From contig NC_058337.1 of NCBI RefSeq assembly GCF_905475395.1, positions 139,879,172 through 139,943,171 of the forward strand: DNA of 64,000 nt. Direction: 5' to 3'. This document shows positions 56,324-64,000 of the stretch, in pieces. Within the stretch, counting starts at the first letter, position 1; each line of letters starts with the position of its first letter. This DNA comes from Chrysoperla carnea (Eukaryota; Arthropoda; Insecta; Neuroptera; Chrysopidae). The position numbers and the translations under genes are program-made. The notes beneath the pieces were generated by a model. The model ran no database searches, was not told where the DNA came from, and was given only the letters and a program-made list of their open reading frames with translations.

Positions 56324-56368
56324 TTGAAACGCTACCACGTAGAGCACTTTACGATACGGAGCTACGTG
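56314..56368 (+). promoter_or_regulatory. Predicted -1 ribosomal frameshift site with downstream hairpin
   Basis: A AAA AAC (56314-56320) is read A-AAA-AAC in the phospholipase frame and is followed at once by the stop TAA (56321). Slipping back one base enters the protease frame at CTA (56320). Fifteen bases on, CACGTAG (56336-56342) can pair with CTACGTG (56362-56368); a smaller stem, GCTAC with GTAG, is possible from 56331. Confidence 0.6.
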
Positions 56369-56682
56369 CGTATGCTAAACAATTTAAAATTCCGTATTTT
56401 CGTGGTGTTTTTATGCGTGACACCCTACCCAAAAGACCATATAAATATGAAACAGGAATTATCAACCATGATGTATCCAAAAATAGTGGTACACACTGGA
56501 CGGCATATAAAAAGTACAATCGAAGTGTCATCTATTATGATAGTTTTGGAAATTTGAGACCGCCAGTGGAAGTCATTAAATATTTTAACGGATGTGACAT
56601 TCAATATAATTTTGATAGGCAACAACAGTTTAATACTCCGATTTGTGGACATCTATGTATACAATTTTTATTAAATAAATAA
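56320..56682 (+). CDS. Adenovirus-type cysteine protease, reached by -1 frameshift
   Basis: Virion maturation protease. Catalytic His in SGTHWTAY, Asp in YYDSFGNL, Cys in TPICGHLC. The conserved N-terminal part (LYDTELRAYAKQF, then PYFRGVFMRDTLP) begins well before the first ATG at 56413. The open frame reaches back only to 56266 and has no ATG there, so ordinary initiation would remove part of the fold. The coordinates start at the codon entered after slippage. The product would then be a phospholipase-protease fusion made in minor amounts, perhaps to package the protease with its substrate. Internal initiation at 56413 or splicing are alternatives. Confidence 0.75.
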   Translation, partial: LIETLPRRALYDTELRAYAKQFKIPYFRGVFMRDTLPKRPYKYETGIINHDVSKNSGTHWTAYKKYNRSVIYYDSFGNLRPPVEVIKYFNGCDIQYNFDRQQQFNTPICGHLCIQFLLNK

Positions 56683-56719
56683 ACCAGCAAGTCTTGTATT
56701 CACTTCATTCAAAATCAAG

Positions 56720-57397
56720 ATGTCATACATGCTTACTTTTACAGGGAATAGCTCTTTTTTAACAACAGACTATTCTCCACCAATTGAATTAGATAAAAAT
56801 GAAAATTATGAAATGGGTCTAGTAGATTTACAAGGGTACAATTCCATACCTAATATACACAGCTACAATAACATGTTTTATTACGATGATAAAGTCATAG
56901 AAATACCACCAGGATCTTATGAAGTTGAAGATATTGAACGTTATTTAAAAGAAGCTGTAGGCGATGAGGTGACACTACAAATAAATGCTAATACAAATAC
57001 TTTAAAATGTGAAATAAAGTGTACTGTGATAATAAACTGTGAACCATCAGATTCTGTTTGTCGCATGTTGGGATTTAATAAACGAAAACTAGATGCAAAT
57101 AAAAGGCATGAAAGTGACAATACAGTTAATATTTTACCTGTAGAAACAATTTATGTTCAATGTAATATTACAAATGGATCGTATCATAACAATGAAATCA
57201 GTCACACATTGTTTCATTTTTCACCAAATCTACCACCAGGTTATAAAATTGTGATACATCCTATGAATGTTATTTATTTACCAATCAACTGTCAAACTAT
57301 AAGCAACATTACGCTCACGTTAGTGGATCAAACTGGTAAATTAGTTAACTTTCGAGGTGAAAACATTACAATTGGATTACACTTGAAAAAGATATAA
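56720..57397 (+). CDS. Minor capsid protein (single jelly-roll, penton type)
   Basis: 225 residues, predicted mostly beta. Related to the broken gene at 28641-29194: PPIEL, YNSIPNI, PPGSYE in the first half and VIYLPIN, LTLVDQTGK, NFRGENI in the second. The position between protease and major capsid, the size and the strand pattern fit the Polinton penton protein; assignment rests on this and not on a computed fold. The TAA shares its last base with the ATG of the next gene (TAATG). Confidence 0.65.
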   Translation: MSYMLTFTGNSSFLTTDYSPPIELDKNENYEMGLVDLQGYNSIPNIHSYNNMFYYDDKVIEIPPGSYEVEDIERYLKEAVGDEVTLQINANTNTLKCEIKCTVIINCEPSDSVCRMLGFNKRKLDANKRHESDNTVNILPVETIYVQCNITNGSYHNNEISHTLFHFSPNLPPGYKIVIHPMNVIYLPINCQTISNITLTLVDQTGKLVNFRGENITIGLHLKKI

Positions 57398-57576
57398 TGG
57401 GTTTTGTATTTAATCATCCTACACGTTATGTTGGAGGCAGTGTTTCTACAAACCGTCTCATAAAACAACCTCAATCGAGCAACAATAGAATAAATAATCA
57501 CAAACAGTTATCATACGAAAATAGAAAATTTCTTCAATCAATTGGCTTAAAACTAAAACGGCCAATTGTTGGGTAA
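57397..57576 (+). CDS. Small overlapping protein between the capsid genes (59 residues)
   Basis: Starts on the last base of the minor capsid stop codon. The N-terminal half (FNHPTRYVGGSVSTN) is flexible; the C-terminal half (YENRKFLQSIGLKLKRP) matches the 48-residue frame at 28502-28648 in Polinton 1. It lies below usual length cut-offs. Function unknown; conserved place between the two capsid genes suggests a structural or assembly role. Confidence 0.65.
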   Translation: MGFVFNHPTRYVGGSVSTNRLIKQPQSSNNRINNHKQLSYENRKFLQSIGLKLKRPIVG

Positions 57577-57648
57577 AATTTAGTTGCTGGTTTAAAATAA
57601 AGAAATCAGTTATACGAATAAAATTCAATTGTATTAAGAAGAAGAAGA

Positions 57649-58845
57649 ATGGCAGAAATACTAGAAGTGACCAATGTACCTGAGTACGATAATGTTATTA
57701 CAGGACTAGAGTATCACAACCACCAAGCTTATAATTCATCGAAATTTGAATCAAGCGATGAGAGTAGAATTTGCATTCAATCACAAGACTTGTACACATT
57801 ACCAAGTGAAAGTGTTTTAAATATCGAAGGTCAAGTGACTGATGATGATGATACAAATGCAGCCAGCTTCATATCGAATGCTATATCATTTATGTTTCAT
57901 GAAATTCGTTATGAAATTGGTGGTAAGGTAATTGATGTGATTAATAACGTAGGCATCGTTAGCACTATAAAAAACTATCTATCCCTAAACGAAAATCAAA
58001 GTAAAGCTTTAGAGAATGCTGGCTTTGGTGAAAATTTTAAAAAGAATGCTGCTGGTTACTTCAATGTTCGTATTCCGTTGAAAATGTATATGGGTTTTTT
58101 TGAAGATTATCCTAAAATTCTCGTAAACATGAAACAAGAAATCGTTATTGTTCGTGCAAATGATGATATTAATTGTTTTACCTCAACTGTCGCAACAAGC
58201 AAACCTAAAATTAAAATCAACAAATTAGAATGGTGTGTTCCATACGTTAAAGTGTCTGATAAAATGCGAGTCGAATTATACAACTTAGTCAATCAAAATG
58301 ATGATTTGAGGTTATGGTTTCGATCAATGGAATGTCTACTTATACCAGAACTACCATTAACTGATAGACATGTGTGGAGTGTTAAAACTAGTGTAGAATG
58401 TCCTAACTACGCTGTTATCTGTTTCCAAACAAATCGTGACCGCAACATTTTAAAAGATTCCAGTCAGTTTGACCATTGTAACATAACAAATTTGAAAGTC
58501 TATTTAAATGGTGAAGCCTACCCATATGTGAATTTGAATCTAAATTACACAAATAATCAAACAGCGTTACTGTATGAAATGTATTGTAATTTTCAAAAAT
58601 CGTACTATAGACGCTCTATAACAGAACCATTGCTAGATAAAGAAACGTTTATAAATAAATCACCTCTATTTGTCATTGACTGTTCGAAGCACCCAGAGTC
58701 ACTTAAATCTACAACAGTGGACTTGCGCGTTGAGTTTGAAGCTAGTGTTAATTTCCCAGCTAAAACGCGTGCGTATTGTATAGTGTTCCATGATCGATTA
58801 TTTAAATACAATCCACTCACGAATATTGTGAATAGAGTAGTTTAA
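57649..58845 (+). CDS. Major capsid protein (double jelly-roll type)
   Basis: 398 residues, intact. Rich in predicted beta strands with few charged helices; recognisable pairs with Polinton 1 are SRICIQSQDL, FEDYPKILVNMKQE, ELPLTDRHVWSVK, and the conserved C-terminal half including LFVIDCS and VDLRVEFEA. It follows the minor capsid and small genes by 72 bases and precedes the nuclease-like gene by one base. Assignment as major capsid rests on position, size and composition; it is shorter than many double jelly-roll proteins. Confidence 0.65.
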   Translation: MAEILEVTNVPEYDNVITGLEYHNHQAYNSSKFESSDESRICIQSQDLYTLPSESVLNIEGQVTDDDDTNAASFISNAISFMFHEIRYEIGGKVIDVINNVGIVSTIKNYLSLNENQSKALENAGFGENFKKNAAGYFNVRIPLKMYMGFFEDYPKILVNMKQEIVIVRANDDINCFTSTVATSKPKIKINKLEWCVPYVKVSDKMRVELYNLVNQNDDLRLWFRSMECLLIPELPLTDRHVWSVKTSVECPNYAVICFQTNRDRNILKDSSQFDHCNITNLKVYLNGEAYPYVNLNLNYTNNQTALLYEMYCNFQKSYYRRSITEPLLDKETFINKSPLFVIDCSKHPESLKSTTVDLRVEFEASVNFPAKTRAYCIVFHDRLFKYNPLTNIVNRVV

Positions 58846-58846
58846 A

Positions 58847-59335
58847 ATGGCGTACATAGTGGACGTACAGGGTTTCAAAGTAAACAATGAATTCATCGTT
58901 AAAGAACTTAGTTTTGTGGATACAAATGGGAACCATTTTGGACATTATGTATTCAAACCACCATTTCCATTTAACACATTAAGTGATTCAGATAAGAAAC
59001 AAACAATTTGGCTCTCAAATAATTACCATGGCTTATACTGGAATCAAGGAGCCACCGATTATTGTGAGTTATCAACCATTTTAACACATATTGCTAATCA
59101 TAATGTAATATACTGCAAAGGTGAAGAAAAGAAAATTTGGATTAAAAAATTAATTCGAAATTCAACAAGGGCAGTCCACATTGAAAATTTGGATGGTGGA
59201 AAACCACTCCATAAGAATGACAGTGTATCAAAAGCTCTATGCATCTATCAACATAAACATTGTACTACAAATATTATTATGTATTTATTACATTATTTTT
59301 TTAATAGATCTTTATACGGAGGTGCTTGTTGTTGA
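58847..59335 (+). CDS. Conserved Polinton-associated protein, possibly RNase H-fold nuclease-like
   Basis: 162 residues. Orthologue of 18798-19289 in Polinton 1. It opens with IVDVQGFKV, then KEL, YVFKPPFPF, WLSNNYHG, VIYCKGEEKKIW and ends with C-x6-H-x-x-C. The beginning (strand, Asp, Gln/His-Gly-Phe, Lys-Glu) is like DEDD-type exonuclease folds but a full catalytic set is not certain. The ATG comes one base after the capsid stop, so it is probably on the same transcript. The C-terminal 25 residues (hydrophobic, ending GGACC) differ from Polinton 1. Confidence 0.6.
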   Translation: MAYIVDVQGFKVNNEFIVKELSFVDTNGNHFGHYVFKPPFPFNTLSDSDKKQTIWLSNNYHGLYWNQGATDYCELSTILTHIANHNVIYCKGEEKKIWIKKLIRNSTRAVHIENLDGGKPLHKNDSVSKALCIYQHKHCTTNIIMYLLHYFFNRSLYGGACC

Positions 59336-59606
59336 TAAATTAGTGTTAATGATTAAAAAAGTTTTAACAATAAATAATATTAAAAAATAAAATAATTGTC
59401 TTTATTCCTATTTTGTATTTTGTTTTAATCTAAAATTGTAATTTTTTTTAAATAAAATTTTTTTTTATCTTATCTGTAGTACAAGTTGATTTATTATTCC
59501 TTATAAAGAGCATATTATATAGGTTGATTGATGATACTTGTTAGGTTATTAAGCGCTGTTTATCAACTGTATAGGTCATTTAATTTGTGATCTTTCATGT
59601 GATAAC
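59336..59606. other. Spacer with promoter of the DUF8207-like gene
   Basis: Most of the segment from 59468 on is duplicated, in decayed form, at 62232-62412, showing the extent of the upstream region of the next gene. TATTATATAGG at 59512 is a TATA candidate. Confidence 0.5.
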
Positions 59607-60581
59607 ATGCTTCAGACAACGAATCAGCTAGCTAAGTTGAGAGATATTATACAGAAAAAGTATAACGCACTCAAAGCTGATGAACAAACAGCGACCATTT
59701 CATTAGAAAAAACATTTAAGCCCATCACTGATCCGTTGAATAAGCTAGTAGAAAAACAAGAGAACAAAAATGATTTTACTCGAATTAATATAAAACGCAA
59801 GATGGAAGATGATACCTTAGAAGACAATAAAGATGAACTATTAAATTATACGCCAATGAAGGCTAGAAAATTATTTGAAGATACTCCAGTAGTCACAAAA
59901 CAAAATCTATCAGACACCTATGAGGATGATGCATTACACACTCCTGATGTTGTATTTAGGGAGATTATAAAATCACCAGAGAATAATCAGCATGCACTTC
60001 AGCATTTTACAAAGACTTATGGAGATATGGCCGGTAAATACATTTATTTTATATTATCGAATAAAGATGATAAGCTTATCGATAATACTTACGGATTACG
60101 TTATGATAATGCTGCTGATAGATTATATGTAGGTAATTCAGTTGTTCACATTAAGCATAACGATATACAAGTCAACGAAAAATGGTACGACGGGACATCA
60201 GGTTTATATGAGCTTTTAGTAAAACAGATACCAAAACATTATTCAGAGCAAGACATGCGTAACTATTTAGAAATTGTAACATCAACAAACGCTAATAGAC
60301 GGAATTATGACTCTCGGGGTCAAATTCAAGGAACTAGAGGTTTAAAGTATAAAAAAATCATTAAGAAACATCTATACCCATCGGCTCCTGCTTCTGGTAG
60401 CGGTCTAACATTATCACGAGTAACTAATAATCCCATAGATTATGTGTACTGGAATACAATCGACGAACTTTGCGACAGATTACGGCTGTTATGCGCATCA
60501 CGTGACGCGGGAAATTTCAACCATCAAAATGAAATCAATAGTTTGATACAAGAGTTAAGGGAAGAAAATATAATATACTGA
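59607..60581 (+). CDS. DUF8207-like Polinton protein
   Basis: 324 residues, intact. N-terminal helical region (about 1-50), an acidic and basic linker, then a central globular domain (about 140-250) with NTYGLRYD, WYDGTSGLYELLV, TNANRR and GLKYKKI. A C-terminal tail (DRLRLLCASRDAGN...EINSLIQELREENIIY) closes it. I recall this central domain as DUF8207, frequent in insect Polinton-derived genes; no function known. In Polinton 1 the orthologue lies next to the ATPase on the other side, so the gene moved between elements. The tail recurs in the zinc-finger protein downstream. Confidence 0.65.
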   Translation: MLQTTNQLAKLRDIIQKKYNALKADEQTATISLEKTFKPITDPLNKLVEKQENKNDFTRINIKRKMEDDTLEDNKDELLNYTPMKARKLFEDTPVVTKQNLSDTYEDDALHTPDVVFREIIKSPENNQHALQHFTKTYGDMAGKYIYFILSNKDDKLIDNTYGLRYDNAADRLYVGNSVVHIKHNDIQVNEKWYDGTSGLYELLVKQIPKHYSEQDMRNYLEIVTSTNANRRNYDSRGQIQGTRGLKYKKIIKKHLYPSAPASGSGLTLSRVTNNPIDYVYWNTIDELCDRLRLLCASRDAGNFNHQNEINSLIQELREENIIY

Positions 60582-60584
60582 AAA

Positions 60585-60712
60585 CAAGACTGGTTTCTAA
60601 ACAGACCAGTATTAAACAGATCAAAACCAGTATTAAACAGATACAGACCAGTATTAAACAGGTTAAAACCAGTATTAAACAGACCTGTTTCTAAACAGAC
60701 CTATTATTTCAA
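60585..60712 (+). repeat. Short repeats of CCAGTATTAAACAG type
   Basis: Five or so imperfect copies of a block containing CCAGTATTAAACAGA between the DUF8207-like gene and the zinc-finger gene. Related units occur at 62541-62580. Confidence 0.8.
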
Positions 60713-60761
60713 GATACACCATCAATCAGTTCACAACCGATACAGTTTTTTTTTGATAAAC

Positions 60762-61670
60762 ATGTTTAAATGTGAATACTGTGATCTCATATTTTCTCGG
60801 AAATTTAATAAAAATAGACACATCCAGCGTTGTCACACCTCTGATTTCAACAATGCTATTCAAAATATATATAATGATAAAGATTGTTCTATTGCTGAAT
60901 CTAGTAAAAGAAAACGAACATTGAGCAATTCTTCAAAGAGTTCGGAATCTATCGTTGCTAAAACTTCAAAGTTAAAACCAAATGATGATGAATCATATGA
61001 TGATATTTCATTTAATGAATCAGAGGGTAGCAATCAAAGGTTCAACAATGCTATTCAAAATATACATAATGATAAAGATTGTTCTATTGCTGAATCTAGT
61101 AAAAGAAAACCAACATTGAGCAATTCTTCAAAGAGTTCGGAATCTATCGTTGCTAAAACTTCAAAGTTAAAACCAAATGATGATGAATCATATGATGATA
61201 TTTCCTTTAATGAATCAGAGAGTAGCAATCAAAGGTTCAACAATGCTATTCAAAATATACATAATGATAAAGATTGTTCTATTGCTGAATCTAGTAAAAG
61301 AAAACCAACATTGAGCAATTCTTCAAAGTGTTCGGAATCTATCGTTGCTAAAACTTCAAAGTTAAAACCAAATGATGATGAATCATATGATGATATTTCA
61401 TTTAATGAATCAGAGAGTAGCAATCAAAAGTTTAATCTGAAAATGAGTAGTGATAGAAGCAAATTGGATAATTCACAAACTAAACAATACAAGGAATATG
61501 AATCAGCTATGAATAGTAAGAGTGTCCTAGAGGTTGATGAAAATATTTCTTATTATAATATTGATCCCAATGTATTAATTGATACATTAAGAAGTCTATA
61601 TTCTACTGATGTTGGAAAAGAAATACTGTCTATAATTCATCACTTGCGAAAAAAAAATATAATTAAATAA
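60762..61670 (+). CDS. C2H2 zinc-finger protein with three 65-residue repeats
   Basis: 302 residues from the ATG at 60762. Residues 1-25 form one C2H2 finger (CEYCDLIFSRKF, HIQRCH; C-X2-C-X12-H-X4-H). Three tandem 65-residue units follow, 195 bases each and almost identical at DNA level. They are Ser-, Lys- and Asp-rich (DKDCSIAESSKRK, NDDESYDDISFNESE), probably disordered and phosphorylatable. The C-terminus (DTLRSLYST...EILSIIHHLRKKNIIK) resembles the tail of the DUF8207-like proteins. It could bind DNA and share a partner with that protein. No equivalent seen in Polinton 1. Confidence 0.65.
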   Translation: MFKCEYCDLIFSRKFNKNRHIQRCHTSDFNNAIQNIYNDKDCSIAESSKRKRTLSNSSKSSESIVAKTSKLKPNDDESYDDISFNESEGSNQRFNNAIQNIHNDKDCSIAESSKRKPTLSNSSKSSESIVAKTSKLKPNDDESYDDISFNESESSNQRFNNAIQNIHNDKDCSIAESSKRKPTLSNSSKCSESIVAKTSKLKPNDDESYDDISFNESESSNQKFNLKMSSDRSKLDNSQTKQYKEYESAMNSKSVLEVDENISYYNIDPNVLIDTLRSLYSTDVGKEILSIIHHLRKKNIIK

Positions 61671-61978
61671 CAAGTTGATATTAACTTTTAACATAAAATT
61701 AGTAATTTCTTATTAAAAATCATTTAGTAATACGTTCTATGAATAATTTTTCTATTAAAAATAAAACAGTCTATCAAGATAAAACATTTTTATTATTTTA
61801 AAAAATACATCCATCATATTTCCCAATCCTAGGTATAAGTGTAGAAGATGTTTGTGAATCAATATGAATTCTAATTCAAAATAATGAATTTACCTTAAAT
61901 GATGACTTAAAAATATCAAGTTCATAATTTGATTAGATTCTGGAATAAGTGCAAACATACAAATACTCAAATCAAACC
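61671..61978. other. AT-rich spacer, no gene seen
   Basis: Probable 3' untranslated sequence of the zinc-finger gene; AATAAAAC near 61761 may serve as a poly(A) signal. Confidence 0.4.
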
Positions 61979-62219
61979 GATACTGCACCAAATTACTCCG
62001 ATATTACTCCAAATTACTCCAAATTACTCCGATATTACTCCAAATTACCCCCAAATTACTCCGATATTACTCCAAATTACTCCGATATTACTCCAATATT
62101 ACTCCAAATTACCCCAAATTACTCCGATATTACCCCAAATTACCCCGATATTACTCCAAATTACTCCGATATTACTCCAATATTACTCCAAATTACTCCA
62201 AATTACTCCGATAATACAG
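61979..62219. repeat. Minisatellite of ATTACTCC units
   Basis: Alternating CAAATTACTC and CGATATTACTC blocks repeated about 20 times. It is open in two plus-strand frames only because of its regularity. Confidence 0.9.
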
Positions 62220-62231
62220 CAGGGTAAATTT

Positions 62232-62412
62232 TTTTATCTAATCTGTAGTAAAAGTTGATTTATTATTATTCCATGTAAAGAGCATATTATATGGGTTGAA
62301 TGATGATGCTTGTTAGATTATTAAGCACTGTCTATCAACTATATGGGTCACTTAATTTGCAAGCATTCATGTGATAACACGCTTCAGACAGCGAAACAGC
62401 TAGCTAAGTTGA
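62232..62412 (+). repeat. Decayed duplicate of the DUF8207-like gene start
   Basis: Parallels 59468-59640: AGTTGATTTATTATT, AAAGAGCATATTATAT, TATCAACT, and then CTTCAGACA(A/G)CGAA and CAGCTAGCTAAGTTGA. The ATG of the gene has become ACG (about 62388), and the coding region after the first ten codons is missing. Confidence 0.8.
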
Positions 62413-62540
62413 ACCTGTTTAGATACAGACCTGTTTAGATACAGACCTGTTAAGATACAGACCTGTTTAGATACAGACCTGTTAAGATACAGACCTGTTT
62501 AGATACAGACCTGTTTAGATACAGACCTGTTTAGATACAG
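62413..62540 (+). repeat. Eight tandem 16-bp units
   Basis: ACCTGTTTAGATACAG repeated eight times, with T-to-A changes in two copies. It directly follows the duplicated gene start. Confidence 0.9.
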
Positions 62541-62914
62541 ACCAGTATTAAACCGAGCTGTTTCTTATTAGACCTGTTTAGATTTTATATTTATTTTTAA
62601 AATTACATCATAACCTATTGAGAACTCAGTATGAACGGTGTTTTTGCGAACATACTTGTAACAATAAAAAAAATGCCATAGTGGACCGCTTTTGTGAACA
62701 TATTTGTGTTTTATAAAAAAAAATAAAAAATATCACATTGTAAAAATATTATTTTTATTGTAAGTTTCTTATTTAAAAAAACAGTGTTGTATTATAAATA
62801 TTTAAAAATAAAAATACATAGATTTTATAAAATGATTTTTTATTCGGAAATTTCTGATGTATAACAATAAAATATATATATCTTGCAGTAACAAAATTCA
62901 ATATAGGAATGATT
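62541..62914. other. AT-rich spacer, no gene seen
   Basis: Begins with the CCAGTATTAAAC-type remnant of the duplicated locus; a short repeat (TTTTGTGAACATA/TTTTTGCGAACATA) follows. No coding frame. Confidence 0.5.
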
Positions 62915-63280
62915 TTAAAATAATGCTTGACTTTCTTCTTCGATGTCAACACAATCTTCGTTAACATCATCTTCGAATAGGCGCAGCGTTAATTGGTGAC
63001 TTCTTCCAATTTTCTCCTCCACCATCAAATACCCCGGTTTTGTGTTAAATAATTTAATCATGTTGTCCGTCAACACTGCAAACCTAGATGGTAGAAAAAC
63101 ACCCTCGTTTTCTGTACCATCTAGGCTTATATCCAGTAAAACTTTTATTGATGGCCCATGTATCGTTAGAATCCGCTCCATTTTTAGTATTTTTAATTTT
63201 TTTTTCAGTGGCAAGTAGTCCATTTTTATGCATGGTCGCACTAAACAACTATCTAATAATTTTAATTCTGCTCTATTCAT
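62915..63280 (-). CDS. Small orphan protein, possible PC4-like fold
   Basis: 121 residues from the ATG at 63280, first gene inside the right TIR. Strand-rich centre (ERILTIHGPSIKVLLDI) followed by GVFLPSRFAVLTDNMIKLF, a strand-turn-helix pattern also seen in the orphan at 25122-25769, and an acidic C-terminus (EDDVNEDCVDIEEESQ). A compact single-strand DNA-binding protein with an acidic tail is one possible reading. No family recognised; assignment is weak. Confidence 0.5.
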   Translation of the reverse strand: MNRAELKLLDSCLVRPCIKMDYLPLKKKLKILKMERILTIHGPSIKVLLDISLDGTENEGVFLPSRFAVLTDNMIKLFNTKPGYLMVEEKIGRSHQLTLRLFEDDVNEDCVDIEEESQALF

Positions 63281-63392
63281 TTTGATTAATATTATGAATA
63301 TTTAATGAAAACTGATATTACCGTAATGTCGAGCGCCTTTTTTATATGATTACCACCACTCCAAAAATCCCCCCCACCAGCAGAAATTATTA

Positions 63393-64000
63393 TCTAATCT
63401 CATAACACGTGTAAAATTATTTTAAGATCTAATGCGATTCAAACAAGTTTAAACATGTTCAAACAAGTTTGAACATGTATTTTTATTCAAACAAGTTTGA
63501 ACTTGTAACAGGATGATGATATCATATTTTTCAAGGTCAAATCTATTTCAACATATTCTTGAGAATAGCTGACACGTGTAAAATTATTTTAAGATCAAAG
63601 TCCATTCAAACAAGTTTGAACATGTATTTTTATTATGTAAATTTCAAGTGTCATATTACATTGCTTAATCATAAAAAAATATTAATATCCGGTCACGTGT
63701 TTTGACACATGTAAAATTATTTCAAACAAGTTTGAACTTGTTACAAGATGATGATATCATATTTTTCAAGGTCAAATTAACATATTCTTGAAAATTGCTG
63801 ACACGTGTAAAATTATTTTAAGATCAAAGTCCATTCAAACAAGTTTGAACATGTATTTTTATTATGTAAATTTCAAGTGTCATATTACATTGCTTAATCA
63901 TAAAAAAATATTAACATCCGGTCACGTATCTTGAATTTTATCATGTATATTTAAAGTGTCAAATTACAATATTTTTCAAGGTCAAATTAACATATTCTTG
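63393..64000 (-). repeat. Polinton 2 right terminal inverted repeat (partial)
   Basis: Reverse complement of 54029-54646 except for a 10-base difference near 63780. Continues past the end of the window. Confidence 0.85.

Larger units (their letters stand above)
54016..64000. mobile_element. Polinton 2: short Polinton with virion genes only, right end beyond window
   Basis: Inverted repeats of about 0.6 kb (54029-54646 against 63393-64000) enclose 8.75 kb with ATPase(-), phospholipase-like, protease, minor capsid, small, major capsid, nuclease-like, DUF8207-like and zinc-finger genes(+), and an orphan(-). All frames are intact. PolB and integrase, which together take about 5.3 kb in Polinton 1, are absent. 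The left end is provisional: AGTCAGC at 54016 gives an AG start. The match runs to the last base of the window, so the TIR could extend further left, even into the GC-rich array. The target duplication cannot be checked. Confidence 0.85.

Noticed and set aside
61929..62258. Plus-strand frames of 92 and 109 residues rich in Tyr, Ser, Asp, Thr and Pro
   Set aside because: They are the readout of a minisatellite that happens to lack stop codons in two frames.
1..64000. CRISPR arrays, rRNA genes, bacterial-type operons or ribosome binding sites
   Set aside because: None seen. The tandem repeats present have no spacer structure, and the gene content is that of an animal nuclear genome with virus-like transposons.

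Overview
This looks like nuclear DNA of an insect: AT-rich, mostly intergenic, and dominated by mobile elements. The evidence is short 60-65 base introns with GT-AG ends, insect-type LINE and Ty3/Gypsy retrotransposons, tRNA-derived short repeats, and LINE 3' ends carrying TTAGG-type pentamers (the insect telomere unit). I cannot name the species. No clear conserved host gene is visible; one small open frame with a mitochondrial-type leader (53111-53314) is the only candidate.

Left part (1-16977): a Ty3/Gypsy element cut off before its integrase (1-3676), a palindromic short-repeat copy (3705-4205), a decayed LINE on the minus strand (5017-11125) interrupted by a 1.75 kb insertion, a 3' fragment of a second LINE (14345-14846), and assorted short repeats.

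Polinton 1 (16978-37938, 20,961 bp) is a complete Maverick/Polinton. It has about 0.6 kb terminal inverted repeats starting AGTAGGGG and a perfect 6-bp target duplication, AATTTT, on both sides. It carries protein-primed DNA polymerase B, integrase, packaging ATPase, adenovirus-type protease, a phospholipase-like virion protein, two jelly-roll capsid genes, a DUF8207-like gene, an ankyrin protein and several orphans. PolB, integrase, both capsid genes and the DUF8207-like gene are broken. It also contains a nested DNA transposon (22523-24339), a large fold-back repeat, and at least three genes whose frames join only if introns are removed.

Middle (37945-53995): mostly repeats. These include several copies of one roughly 0.55 kb palindrome-ended family, a LINE 3' end, a miRNA-like hairpin, a DUF4817-like fragment, a 5'-truncated Gypsy pol (50689-52745), and a GC-rich array with repeated CRE/CCAAT/YY1-like motifs.

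Polinton 2 (about 54016 to beyond 64000) is the most interesting object. Its inverted repeats enclose only about 8.7 kb. Inside are intact genes for the packaging ATPase, phospholipase-like protein, protease, both capsid proteins, a small overlapping gene, a putative nuclease-like protein, a DUF8207-like protein, a C2H2 zinc-finger repeat protein and a small orphan. There is no PolB and no integrase. It looks like a streamlined, virion-gene-only Polinton that would need replication and integration supplied in trans. Its protease gene has no usable start codon. It sits in the -1 frame immediately after a canonical A AAA AAC slippery heptamer at the end of the phospholipase gene, so a -1 frameshift fusion is predicted; the older element has the same frame relationship.
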